Of a stretch of DNA of 64,000 nt, positions 49,988 through 60,529 are shown piece after piece. This DNA comes from JB111 sp049856295. Its GTDB lineage: Bacteria > Actinomycetota > Actinomycetes > Actinomycetales > Actinomycetaceae. The notes below the pieces were generated by a model, which made no database searches, was not told where the DNA came from, and worked only from the letters and a program-made list of their open reading frames with translations. The stretch spans positions 62,001 to 126,000 of the forward strand of contig NZ_JBNDMZ010000007.1 in assembly GCF_049856295.1 (NCBI RefSeq), written 5' to 3'. Each line of letters starts with the position of its first letter. Within the stretch, counting starts at the first letter, position 1. The position numbers and the translations under genes were made by a program.

Positions 49988-51880
49988 TCATCCCGCGACG
50001 GTCGGCGCGGGTCGCGCGCCACGCCGCCACCAGCGCGAGCGCGTGGTGCTGCCCGCCGGGAGGTCGAGCACGCGCCGGGCGAGGGCCTCGACCGCCTTGC
50101 GTGCCGCGCTCGAGTGCGACTGCTCGCGCCAGGTCGCGCCGGCGAGCAGCGCGGCGTCGGCGGTCGACGGGTCGTCGGGCACGAGGACCGGCTCCTGGTC
50201 GCCGCCGTAGCGCCACAGGGCCTCGCGGACCGCGCGCTCGTGGTCGGGCCCGGCGGCGGCCCGGCGCACGCGGTTGACGACCACGCTGCGTCGGGCGTCC
50301 GGGGCGAGGTCCCGCTCGCGCAGGTCGGTGAGCGCGAGCACGAGCCGGCGCACTCCCACCGGGTCGCCCGCGCCCACGACCACGACCTCGTCCGCGGCGG
50401 CGAGCGCCGACAGCGTGGCCTGGTGGCGGACCGGTCCGAAGTCCGTCCCGTCACCCTGCTCGGCCCCGGCGGCGACGTCGACGACGACGAGCGGCGCGAC
50501 CTCGCGGAGCACCTCCCAGACCGACTCGAGCGATGCGGTCTCGAGCTCGCGCCACCGGTCGGGCCTGGTCAGGCCTGTGAGCGCACGGAGGTTGTCGGAG
50601 ACCTCGGCGAGGGCGGAACGCGCGACGTCGGCGTCGAGGCGGCCGTGCGTCGCGTGACGCGTCACGGCCGCGATCGACGAGATGTCGTCGGGGATCCCGA
50701 GGACCTGGGCGAGCGCCGGCGCTTCGGTGTCCGCGTCGACGACCACCGCACGGACGCCGAGGGCGGCGGCTTCCGCCGCGAGGTTGACGGCGAGGGTCGT
50801 GCGGCCGGGCGCACCGCGCGCGCCCCAGACCACGACGATCCGCCCCGGCGCCTCCTCGGGCTCGATGACGGGCGGCGGTCCGGCCTCGTCCACGACCTCC
50901 TCGGGGGTGCCCGCGGGGGGCGTCGGCGCCGGAACCGTGGGTGAGCTGCCGCCGGAGGACAACCACCACGGCACCTCCGAGATGACCGCGTCGTCCGTGT
51001 CGCCGCCCGGGTCTCCCGAACCCGAAGCGCCCGAACCTTGCGAGGTCGGCTCCGGCGAGGTCGGCTCCGGAGACGCCTGGTCAGCGGGGCGGGACGACGG
51101 GGAGCCGGCCGCCGTGCCGCCCGCCGCGGCGTCCGGACGGCCCGCCTCCGACGGCGTCGCCGCTCCGTCCGGCCCGGCGTCCTCCCCGAGGGCCGGCCGG
51201 GCCGGGGCGTCGGGGCGGTGCAGCGCGCGCCGGCTGGTCGGCCGCTCGGGTGTCCGGGGTGCCGCCTCGTCACCACCGCCCGAGCCCGCGTCACCCCCGC
51301 TCCTGCGTGCGCTCCCGGCCCCGCTCCCGCTCCCGCCTCCGTGTGCGGAAGGACCTCTGGGGCCGCCGGCGCCCTCGCGGGTCCAGGCCTCGGGCACCGA
51401 GTCCGGGACCGCCACCGTGGTCGGGAGGCCCGCCGGCGGTGGCCTGTCGCCGTCGGGCGCGTGTCCGCCCGGGCCCGCGGCCCCGTCCCCCGGGCGACCG
51501 GGCACCCGCTCGCCCGGCCGCCCCCGGACGTTCTCACCTCGGGCGAGAGCGATCGCCATCGCGGCGAGCGTCCCCGGCTCGTCCGACTCCGCCGCCACCG
51601 CGTGCGCACCGAGCTGGGCGAGCCGGCCGGCCTCCGCGGCCGGGCCGACGAGCAGCACGCGTGCACCCGCCGCGACCAGGCGTCCGATCGACGCGCGGTC
51701 GACCCCGTCCACCCGGCTGCCGACCACGGCGACGGTGCCGATCCCGGCCCCGACCCCGCCGAGCAGCTCGGGCAGGTCCGCGCACCGCCGGACGACCCGC
51801 GCGCCGGAACCGGGCGCGTCGATCGCCCGCACCACCTCGGCCTCGCCCTCGGTGAGCGCGAGCAGGATCCCGTGGCTCAC
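49988..51880 (-). CDS. CpaE/MinD-like ParA-superfamily protein
   Basis: 630 aa, GTG start overlapping the SAF-gene stop (GTGA). N-terminal ~120 residues look like the receiver-like CpaE domain (GTVAVVGSRVDGVDRASI). Residues ~130-345 are a Pro/Ser/Gly/Ala linker. The C-terminal ~285 residues are a ParA/MinD-type domain: VVVWGARGAPGRTTLAVNLA (~350-366), VVVDADTEAPALAQVLG, LVVVDVAAG and EVVVVGAGDPVGVRRL. The P-loop Lys is Arg and the deviant-Walker Lys is Ala, so ATP binding or hydrolysis may be altered; GAPGRTT seems usual for this actinobacterial group. Likely polar or pilus-type localisation, but no pilin genes are near. Confidence 0.82.
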   Translation of the reverse strand: MSHGILLALTEGEAEVVRAIDAPGSGARVVRRCADLPELLGGVGAGIGTVAVVGSRVDGVDRASIGRLVAAGARVLLVGPAAEAGRLAQLGAHAVAAESDEPGTLAAMAIALARGENVRGRPGERVPGRPGDGAAGPGGHAPDGDRPPPAGLPTTVAVPDSVPEAWTREGAGGPRGPSAHGGGSGSGAGSARRSGGDAGSGGGDEAAPRTPERPTSRRALHRPDAPARPALGEDAGPDGAATPSEAGRPDAAAGGTAAGSPSSRPADQASPEPTSPEPTSQGSGASGSGDPGGDTDDAVISEVPWWLSSGGSSPTVPAPTPPAGTPEEVVDEAGPPPVIEPEEAPGRIVVVWGARGAPGRTTLAVNLAAEAAALGVRAVVVDADTEAPALAQVLGIPDDISSIAAVTRHATHGRLDADVARSALAEVSDNLRALTGLTRPDRWRELETASLESVWEVLREVAPLVVVDVAAGAEQGDGTDFGPVRHQATLSALAAADEVVVVGAGDPVGVRRLVLALTDLRERDLAPDARRSVVVNRVRRAAAGPDHERAVREALWRYGGDQEPVLVPDDPSTADAALLAGATWREQSHSSAARKAVEALARRVLDLPAGSTTRSRWWRRGARPAPTVAG

Positions 51881-52536
51881 GAGCCCTCCACACCGGCGGC
51901 GTGGTGCGGGACCACGGTCAGCTCCTCGCCCGCGGCGACCGCGCCGAGGACGTCCTCGACGAGCTCGGCGGGGACGAGGAGCTCGACGCTCGCCCCGCCC
52001 GTCGCGGCGAACACGCCCTCCTCGGTGCCGATGTCGACGACGAGGACCTCGGGCGCGAGGACGACCGGGGGCGCGACCTCCTCGGAGCGGTCCCCGACGG
52101 CGGCCCTCGGGGCGCGCCAGAGGTCGACGGTCGAGCCTGCCCCGAGCCCGGACGGCAGCGCGGCACCGACCGGGACGACGACGGGGCGCAGGTCCTGCTC
52201 GGTCGCCTCACCCGTCGCGGCGAGCGGGACGAGCTCGCCGGCCCCGACGAGACGGGTGGCCACGAGGTGGTCGGGCAGGTCGCCGTCGGCCACGAGGTAG
52301 TGGTCCCCCGCCGACCCGACGTTGACCTCGACGACCTCGAGGCCGGCCTCCGCCAGGCGTTCGCCCGGGGTGACGACGTCGGCGGCCGCCCACACCTCGG
52401 TCGTCCCGCCCGCGCTGTCGACCGCCCAGACGCCGATCCCGACCGAGGCCGCCACGAGCAGCACGCCCACGCCGAGGCGTGGGTCCCGCCACCCGGGCCG
52501 TCGCATCCGCCGGGCCGTCCCCGCGTTCTCCGTCAT
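51877..52536 (-). CDS. SAF-domain membrane protein (CpaB/flagellar P-ring-like)
   Basis: 219 aa from the ATG at 52536 with GGGGGAG upstream. A basic N-terminus and one membrane helix (~24-42, LGVGVLLVAASVGIGVWAV) precede a SAF domain (AAADVVTPGERLAEAGLEVVEV; LVATRLVGAGELVPLAA) and a C-terminal beta-rich part (APEVLVVDIGTEEG). SAF proteins of the CpaB type form or line the secretin collar of tight-adherence pili; here only the CpaE-like ATPase accompanies it. A role with that ATPase at the membrane is the best inference. Confidence 0.82.
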   Translation of the reverse strand: MTENAGTARRMRRPGWRDPRLGVGVLLVAASVGIGVWAVDSAGGTTEVWAAADVVTPGERLAEAGLEVVEVNVGSAGDHYLVADGDLPDHLVATRLVGAGELVPLAATGEATEQDLRPVVVPVGAALPSGLGAGSTVDLWRAPRAAVGDRSEEVAPPVVLAPEVLVVDIGTEEGVFAATGGASVELLVPAELVEDVLGAVAAGEELTVVPHHAAGVEGS

Positions 52537-52680
52537 CCGAGCTCCCCCTTGCTCACCTGGCACGTCGGCCCATCGTCCCGGCCCCCGACCGGGCCCGCCG
52601 GCGTCATCCACAGCCCCGCACCGCGACGCGCCGCGCGACCTTCCGTCCACATCCTGCACGCGCCGGGCCGCCGAAGCGGC

Positions 52681-52686
52681 GATACT
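52681..52686 (+). promoter_or_regulatory. Possible leaderless -10 (GATACT-N6-GTG) for the HTH gene
   Basis: GATACT ends 6 nt before the GTG at 52693; first base deviates. The 156-bp divergent gap 52537-52692 shows no other clear element. Confidence 0.35.
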
Positions 52687-52692
52687 GGACCC

Positions 52693-52917
52693 GTGGCCCG
52701 CTTCCTCACCATCGCCGACGTCGCCGAGCAGCTCCAGCTCTCGGTCTCGCAGGTGCGCGCCCTCCTGCGGAGCAAGGAGCTCGTCGGCGTGCAGATCGGC
52801 GGCAAGGGACTGTGGCGCATCGAGGACGTCCAGCTCGAGGCGTACATCTCCCGCCTGTACGCGCAGGCGGAGGCGAGGCCGGCCGACCAGGCGGTCGAGG
52901 AGTCGGCCGAGGGCTGA
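52693..52917 (+). CDS. Small MerR/excisionase-type helix-turn-helix protein
   Basis: 74 aa from a GTG at 52693. Almost entirely one winged HTH: RFLTIADVAEQLQLSVSQVRALLRSKELV (~3-31) and the wing VQIGGKGLWRIEDVQLEAYI (~33-52), followed by a short acidic tail. This is the HTH_17 form found in excisionases and BldC-like developmental regulators. No integrase is nearby, so a chromosomal regulator is likelier than an excisionase. It faces away from the SAF/CpaE pair and may control it. Confidence 0.85.
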   Translation: MARFLTIADVAEQLQLSVSQVRALLRSKELVGVQIGGKGLWRIEDVQLEAYISRLYAQAEARPADQAVEESAEG

Positions 52918-52942
52918 CCCACCCGCCCCGGCGCCGGGGTGG

Positions 52943-53458
52943 TCACGCCGTCCGCACCACGTGCACGGCCGCGAGCGCGACGGCGACCACGTGCGCGCCC
53001 GGGTCGGTGAGCAGGTCGAGGTGGTCGGCGCCGACGCGCACGATCCGGCCGGTGCGTCCGCCGGCCGTGTCGTCGAGCCGCACGACCGAGCCGGCGCGCG
53101 CGATCCTGCGCAGCGCGGCGGCGAACGAGTGCCGGGCGGCGACCACGCCTGCGGCCCCCGCCGTCCGTCCGAGCCCGCGCACCGCGACCACGGCGTGCGC
53201 GGGGACGAGGGCGCGGCGTTCCCCCTGGGCGAGGAGCAGCCAGTGAGCGTTGGCGTCGAGCAGGGTGCCGGCGACGTCGTCCCCACCCGGTAGCGCGATC
53301 GACAGCTCGGCACCCGTGCGCGCCCGCCAGCGGACCTCGAGCGTGACCGTGGCGGCCTCCGCCTCGACGAGCTCGCCCGCCTCCGCGAGCTGCTCCGCCC
53401 GCCGTTCCGCCTCGAGCTCGCCGGACAGGTCCGCGAGCAGCAGGTCCTCCCACGCCAC
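52943..53458 (-). CDS. Conserved actinobacterial hypothetical protein
   Basis: 171 aa, GTG start. Opens with AWEDLLLADLSGELEAERRAEQLAEAG, a helical N-terminus. It continues as an all-beta protein with two similar halves (GGDDVAGTLLDANAHWLLLAQG; AGGRTGRIVRVGADHLDLLTDPG), reminiscent of small Sm/SH3-like barrels, though no family is certain. Cytoplasmic. TAGGTT 6 nt before the GTG indicates a leaderless mRNA. Such genes commonly sit beside the HTH gene and the LysM/Rv3235 genes in relatives (from memory). Confidence 0.75.
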   Translation of the reverse strand: MAWEDLLLADLSGELEAERRAEQLAEAGELVEAEAATVTLEVRWRARTGAELSIALPGGDDVAGTLLDANAHWLLLAQGERRALVPAHAVVAVRGLGRTAGAAGVVAARHSFAAALRRIARAGSVVRLDDTAGGRTGRIVRVGADHLDLLTDPGAHVVAVALAAVHVVRTA

Positions 53459-53464
53459 CCGGCC

Positions 53465-53470
53465 AACCTA
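53465..53470 (-). promoter_or_regulatory. Leaderless -10 (TAGGTT-N6-GTG) for the 171-aa protein
   Basis: TANNNT hexamer 6 nt before the GTG at 53458. Confidence 0.55.
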
Positions 53471-53600
53471 GGTCGTCGCGCGCCACCGTGGGCCCGGACG
53501 ACGCACGGATCTCACGAACGCCGGACGGCATCGTCCCGCGCGACACGCCGACACCCTTGCGCATCTCGTCACACCTGTGCCAGCGTTCAGCCATCATTCG

Positions 53601-53630
53601 ACACGAACGAGCACGAACGGACACGTTCGG
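53601..53630 (+). promoter_or_regulatory. Three 10-bp phased repeats upstream of the LysM gene
   Basis: acacgaacga, gcacgaacgg, acacgttcgg follow one another at exactly 10-bp pitch, 15 nt before the ATG. The third unit is partly inverted. One-turn phasing suggests protein binding to one DNA face. Confidence 0.3.
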
Positions 53631-53645
53631 CGGGACGGCGGCGAC

Positions 53646-54467
53646 ATGGCACGGAGCGAGCGCACGAGAGAACCGAGACCGCACGCGCGATCGGCACCAC
53701 CGCCCGGCGACGGGCGCCCGGCACGGGTCGGCGGCACCGCCCTCGCCCTCCTGGCGACCGCCGCGGTGACCGCCCCGCTCGCCGTCGGGCTCGGCCGGAC
53801 CGGGTGGAGGGCGGTCGTCGACCTGGCCGCCCGGCCGGTGCTCGGCGCGAACGACGTGCCCGACCTCGTGGCGGGGCCGCTCCTCGTGGCCGGCGCCGCG
53901 GCGGCCGCCTGGTACGCGCTCACGGCGATCGCGGGCCTCGGCGTGCTCCTGCTCCCGCGGGCGGGGGCGGGCGCCCACCTGCGCCGATCGCTGACAGGTC
54001 TCGTCGGCAGCATCGGCGCTCCTGTGCTGCGGCGCGTCGCCACGGGCAGCGCGGTGGCGGGCCTGTCCCTGGGGCTGGCCGTCGCGCCCGCCGGGGCGAC
54101 CACGGGCGGACCGGAGGGCACCGGCGACGGGCCCGACCTGCCGGCGGTCCCCACCCTCCCGGAGGTGCCGGACGCCCCCGACACCCCCGGCGGGCCCTGG
54201 GTCGACGGCCCGTCGCCCGCGGAGGCCGAGCCGGCGGGCGACGAGCCCACGGGGAACGAGCCGGCGACGTCGGCGTACACCGTCGCGCCGGGTGACTCCC
54301 TCTGGACGATCACCGAGGACCACCTCGGCCCCTCGGCCACCAGTGCGGAGATCGCCGAGGCATGGCCCGAGCTCTACGCGGCCAACGCCGATGCGGTCGG
54401 CGCCGACCCCCATCTCGTCCGCCCCGGCACCCACCTGACGGTGCCCGCCGCCCTGGAGTCCCGATGA
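53646..54467 (+). CDS. Membrane protein with C-terminal LysM domain
   Basis: 273 aa from the ATG at 53646. Three hydrophobic stretches (~29-48, ~65-98, ~128-150) are followed by a Pro/Glu-rich spacer (~155-210) and one LysM domain (~213-268): YTVAPGDSLWTITEDHLG ... AEAWPELYAANADAVG ... RPGTHLTVP. LysM binds N-acetylglucosamine of peptidoglycan, so the protein should tether the membrane to the wall. It is coupled by ATGA to the Rv3235-family gene, a common actinobacterial pair next to secA. Confidence 0.87.
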   Translation: MARSERTREPRPHARSAPPPGDGRPARVGGTALALLATAAVTAPLAVGLGRTGWRAVVDLAARPVLGANDVPDLVAGPLLVAGAAAAAWYALTAIAGLGVLLLPRAGAGAHLRRSLTGLVGSIGAPVLRRVATGSAVAGLSLGLAVAPAGATTGGPEGTGDGPDLPAVPTLPEVPDAPDTPGGPWVDGPSPAEAEPAGDEPTGNEPATSAYTVAPGDSLWTITEDHLGPSATSAEIAEAWPELYAANADAVGADPHLVRPGTHLTVPAALESR

Positions 54468-55039
54468 GCGCCCAGCCCACCCACGAGCTCCGTCCGGTCC
54501 CCCTCCCGTCGGGACCCCGGCTCGCGGCGGTCCCCGACGCCCCCGGCCGTGTCACCCGCACGACGCCGCGCACCGGACCCGCCGTGGCACCTCACGCCCC
54601 GCGCACCTCCGACGAGCGGCCGTGGGACCGGGTGCGCTTCAGCGGCGAGTGCCGCAGGGGCGCCGAGCAGTTCGAGGAGGAGCCGACCGGCGAGCATGCC
54701 CCGTCGACCGACGAGGGGCTCGACCGCCTGGCGGCCGGGATCGCCCAGCACGCGGTCGAGGCGCTGCTCGGCTCCCGGTCGGCGGCGCAGCTGTCCCGGT
54801 GGCTCGCCCCGGACCTCTACGAGTCGCTGTCGCGGCGGGTCGGGCTCGCCGGCCGCCTCCAGGGACGCCCGCGACTCGTCCGGCACGTCGCCGTCCGGCA
54901 CGTGCACGGGTGCGCGCCGAGCGAGCGTGCCCGCGAGGTCAGCGTCGTCCTCCACGACGGCGAGCGGGTGCGGGCGGCCGCCGTCCGGCTCGAGGCGTTC
55001 CGCTCGCGCTGGCGGGCCGTGGCCCTCGAGATCGGCTGA
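54464..55039 (+). CDS. Rv3235-family protein
   Basis: 191 aa, ATG overlapping the LysM stop. The first ~80 residues are Pro/Arg-rich and disordered. The C-terminal ~110 residues form the conserved domain: LAAGIAQHAVEALLGSRSAA, SRWLAPDLYESLSRRVGLAG, RHVAVRHVHGCAPSERARE, VVLHDGERVRAAAVRLEAF, RSRWRAVALEIG. The family is confined to actinobacteria and lies near secA; its role is unknown. The fold resembles small SecA-associated or ribosome-associated domains only superficially. Confidence 0.85.
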   Translation: MSAQPTHELRPVPLPSGPRLAAVPDAPGRVTRTTPRTGPAVAPHAPRTSDERPWDRVRFSGECRRGAEQFEEEPTGEHAPSTDEGLDRLAAGIAQHAVEALLGSRSAAQLSRWLAPDLYESLSRRVGLAGRLQGRPRLVRHVAVRHVHGCAPSERAREVSVVLHDGERVRAAAVRLEAFRSRWRAVALEIG

Positions 55040-55066
55040 CCGGCGGGCGACGCGCGACCCGGACGA

Positions 55067-55107
55067 CCGGACGGCCGTGACCCCGGGGGGAGGTCACGGC
55101 CGTCCGG
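55067..55107. terminator. Bidirectional terminator between convergent genes
   Basis: Perfect 16-bp stem (55067-55082 with 55092-55107) and 9-nt loop, between the Rv3235 stop (55039) and the FMN-reductase stop (55159). Confidence 0.7.
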
Positions 55108-55158
55108 CAGCGGGTGGGCGGCCGGGCCACGGGGCCCGGCGCCGTCGGTGTCGCGGGG

Positions 55159-55875
55159 TCAGGCCCCCATCGACCGGAGCATCGAGGAGAAGTCGGGGAC
55201 GGCGTCGAACTCGTCGGCCGTGTTCCGCGGGTCGGCGGCCGCCACGGCCGTGGCCAGCTCGCCGCCGGCGCGGGCGATGCGGCCGGGCAGGCTGCCGCCG
55301 TCGCGCCCCTCGGCGTCGCCGGCCCAGTCGTCCGTCGCGGCGTACACGCCGGTCGACATCGCGCGTCCCCGCAGGTAGGCCACGAGCGGCCGCACCGCGT
55401 AGTCGATCGCGAGCGAGTGCCGCGGGGTCCCGCCGGTCGCGCCGATGAGCAGCGGCGTGCCGTCGATCGCCCCCTGGTCGAGGATGTCGAGGAACATCTT
55501 GAGCAGGCCGGAGTACGACCCGGAGTAGACCGGGGTCGTCACCACGAGCCCGTCGGCCGAGGCTGTCGCGGACATCGCGTCCTCCAGGGCGCCCGTCCGC
55601 ACCCCGGTGAGCATCGCGTTGAGGATGTCGTGGGCATGGTCGCGCAGGTCCACGGTCGTCACCTCGGCCGCGACCCCCTGCTCCCGCAGGGCGGTGACGG
55701 TGGCCTGGCCGAGCCGGTCGGCGAGCATCTGCGTCGAGGACGGCTGCGAGGTCCCGGCCGAGACCGACACGATGCGCCGGCCGGGAGCTCCGGCCGCGGC
55801 GCGGTCGTCGCCCAGGGGGCCCGGGCCGGCCTCGCGCGCGGCGTCGTCGTCGGGCAGGTCGAAGGGGAACGTCAT
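55159..55875 (-). CDS. CE1759-family NAD(P)H:FMN reductase
   Basis: 238 aa from the ATG at 55875, 2 nt after the monooxygenase stop. Flavodoxin-like fold: RIVSVSAGTSQPSSTQMLADRL (~34-55, FMN phosphate loop), VVTTPVYSGSYSGLLKMFLDIL (~117-138) and LLIGATGGTPRHSLAIDYAVRPLVAYL (~148-174). It supplies reduced FMN to the neighbouring luciferase-like monooxygenase. Pairing with the CE1758-type enzyme is recurrent in actinobacteria. The first ~30 residues are a variable acidic extension. Confidence 0.9.
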   Translation of the reverse strand: MTFPFDLPDDDAAREAGPGPLGDDRAAAGAPGRRIVSVSAGTSQPSSTQMLADRLGQATVTALREQGVAAEVTTVDLRDHAHDILNAMLTGVRTGALEDAMSATASADGLVVTTPVYSGSYSGLLKMFLDILDQGAIDGTPLLIGATGGTPRHSLAIDYAVRPLVAYLRGRAMSTGVYAATDDWAGDAEGRDGGSLPGRIARAGGELATAVAAADPRNTADEFDAVPDFSSMLRSMGA

Positions 55876-55877
55876 GC

Positions 55878-57035
55878 TCAGACCTCCAGATCCTCGGCGC
55901 GGCGGCCGGTGACGTCGTCGCCGGTGCCGCCCACGTGGGCCGCGCCGGCCGTCCCGCCGGCGAGGGCGGCGGCGACGCGCTCGGCGTGGGTGGGGGCGGC
56001 GGCAGGCACGTGCGCGGGGCGGGTCGACTCGGCCTCCCTGCGCAGGGCCGGGACCACCTCGGTGGCGAGGAGGTCGATCTGCTCGAGCACCGTCTTGAGC
56101 GGCAGGCCCGCGTGGTCGATGAGGAAGAGCTGGCGCTGGTAGTGGCCGACGTTCTCCCACATCTTCCCGTAGCGGTCGATGACCTCCTGGGGCGAGCCGA
56201 CGGTCAGCGGCGTCTCGGCGGTGAACTGCTCCATCGTCGGGCCGTGGCCGTAGACGGGCGCGTTGTCGAAGTAGGGGCGGAACTCCGTCTTCGCGTCCTG
56301 GCTGTTCGCGCGCATGAAGACCTGACCGCCGAGCCCGACGATCGCCTGGTCAGCCTGACCGTGGCCGTAGTGCTCGTAGCGCTCGCGATAGAACTGCACC
56401 ATCCGCTTCGTGTGCCGCATCGGCCAGAAGATGTTGTTGTGGAAGAAGCCGTCGCCGTAGTACGCGGCCTGCTCGGCGATCTCGGGGCTGCGGATCGAGC
56501 CGTGCCAGACGAACGGCGCGACGCCGTCGAGCGGACGGGGGGTCGCCCTGAAGCCCTGGAGCGGGGTGCGGAACTTGCCCGACCAGTCGACGACCTCCTC
56601 GGTCCACAGCCGGCGCAGGAGCGCGTAGTTCTCGATCGCGAGGTTGATGCCCTCGCGGATGTCCTTGCCGAACCACGGGTAGACGGGGCCGGTGTTTCCA
56701 CGGCCCATCATGAGGTCCATCCGCCCGTCCGAGATGACCTGGAGCATCGCGTAGTCCTCGGCGATCTTCACCGGGTCGTTCGTCGTGATGAGGGTGGTCG
56801 AGGTGGACAGGATGATGTTCTTGGTCCGCGCCGCGAGGTAGCCGAGCATCGTGGTCGGCGAGGAGGCGACGAACGGCGGGTTGTGGTGCTCGCCGGTGGC
56901 GAAGACGTCGAGCCCGGCGGCGTCGGCGTGCTCGGCGATGGTGAGCATCGCGCGCACCCGCTCGGTGTCCGTCGGCGTGCTGCCGGTCGTCGGGTCCGTC
57001 GTGACGTCGCTGACGGTGAAGATTCCGAACTGCAT
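55878..57035 (-). CDS. CE1758-family FMN-dependent luciferase-like monooxygenase
   Basis: 385 aa; GAGGAGGGG precedes the ATG. TIM-barrel LLM-class flavin monooxygenase: MQFGIFTVSDVT, AEHADAAGLDVFATGEHHNPPFVASSP (~34-60), TTLITTNDPVKIAEDYAMLQVISDGRMDLMMGRGN, FVWHGSIRSPEIAEQAAYYGDGFFHNN. It needs FMNH2 from the partner reductase. The substrate is unknown: an organosulfur compound, aldehyde or xenobiotic are possibilities. Its last ~50 residues are Ala/Gly/His low complexity. An exact SigR-type promoter lies upstream, so it may serve thiol or electrophile stress. Confidence 0.92.
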   Translation of the reverse strand: MQFGIFTVSDVTTDPTTGSTPTDTERVRAMLTIAEHADAAGLDVFATGEHHNPPFVASSPTTMLGYLAARTKNIILSTSTTLITTNDPVKIAEDYAMLQVISDGRMDLMMGRGNTGPVYPWFGKDIREGINLAIENYALLRRLWTEEVVDWSGKFRTPLQGFRATPRPLDGVAPFVWHGSIRSPEIAEQAAYYGDGFFHNNIFWPMRHTKRMVQFYRERYEHYGHGQADQAIVGLGGQVFMRANSQDAKTEFRPYFDNAPVYGHGPTMEQFTAETPLTVGSPQEVIDRYGKMWENVGHYQRQLFLIDHAGLPLKTVLEQIDLLATEVVPALRREAESTRPAHVPAAAPTHAERVAAALAGGTAGAAHVGGTGDDVTGRRAEDLEV

Positions 57036-57061
57036 GTCGCCCCTCCTCGTGCTCGCTCGGT

Positions 57062-57079
57062 TCGATGCTTTTGCATCGA
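57062..57079. promoter_or_regulatory. Inverted repeat TCGATGC-TTTT-GCATCGA in the monooxygenase leader
   Basis: Perfect 7-bp arms around a 4-nt centre, A+T-rich for this genome, starting ~11 nt after the -10 GTT and overlapping the expected start of transcription. It could be an operator (MarR/TetR-like size) or a hairpin in the leader. Confidence 0.45.
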
Positions 57080-57089
57080 TACTACCGCC

Positions 57090-57115
57090 AACGTCGCCGC
57101 CCCCGCATTCATTCC
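57090..57115 (-). promoter_or_regulatory. SigR-type promoter (GGGGAAT-N18-GTT) of the monooxygenase/FMN-reductase pair
   Basis: Minus strand GGAAT at 57115-57111 and GTT at 57092-57090, spacer exactly 18 nt, 55 nt before the ATG. It fits the SigR/SigH consensus better than the site at sigR itself. It was the only N18 match noticed in the window. Confidence 0.6.
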
Positions 57116-57176
57116 CCGCCGGCCGGGAGGGAGGTCACACCGCGGCCCGGGCGGGCACGGACGCGCCCGCGAGACC

Positions 57177-57302
57177 GGTCGGCGGGCGCCGGCAGGTCGG
57201 CGGGCGCCGGCAGGTCGGCGGGCGCCGGCAGGTCGGCGGGCGCCGGCAGGTCGGCGGGCGCCGGCAGGTCGGCGGGCGCCGGCGGGTCGGCAGGCGTCGC
57301 CC
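57177..57302. repeat. 18-bp tandem repeat (six clear units and one decayed)
   Basis: ggtcggcgggcgccggca repeated at 57177, 57195, 57213, 57231 and 57249 without change, 57267 with one change, and a decayed copy at 57285. Units touch, so this is a minisatellite and not a CRISPR. Confidence 0.9.
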
Positions 57303-57316
57303 GGCGGGCGCACGAA

Positions 57317-57354
57317 CGACGACGGCGACCCACCGTGGTGGGTCGCCGTCGTCG
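57317..57354 (-). terminator. secA terminator hairpin
   Basis: Perfect 17-bp stem (57317-57333 with 57338-57354) and 4-nt loop, ~35 nt past the secA stop. Confidence 0.7.
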
Positions 57355-57388
57355 GGGTGGCGCGGGCCGCTCGGGGCCGGACCCTGCG

Positions 57389-60529
<3,141 letters not shown>

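Larger units (their letters stand above)
57036..57388. other. 353-bp interval upstream of the monooxygenase, downstream of secA
   Basis: No supported gene. From right to left: the secA terminator, an 18-bp tandem repeat, the SigR-type promoter, an A+T-rich inverted repeat and the monooxygenase RBS. The repeat reads as PAPADL on the minus strand, but no start, RBS or family supports translation. Confidence 0.7.

Noticed and set aside
52693..52917. HTH protein as a phage excisionase marking a mobile element
   Set aside because: No integrase, phage or plasmid genes are near; the same small HTH type occurs as a chromosomal regulator in actinobacteria.
53613..53627. LexA (SOS) box
   Set aside because: GAAC and GTTC are 6 nt apart here, while the actinobacterial SOS box needs 4, and the gene downstream is not a repair gene.
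57177..57302. Possible CRISPR array
   Set aside because: The 18-bp units are directly adjacent with no spacers and no cas genes are present; it is a minisatellite.
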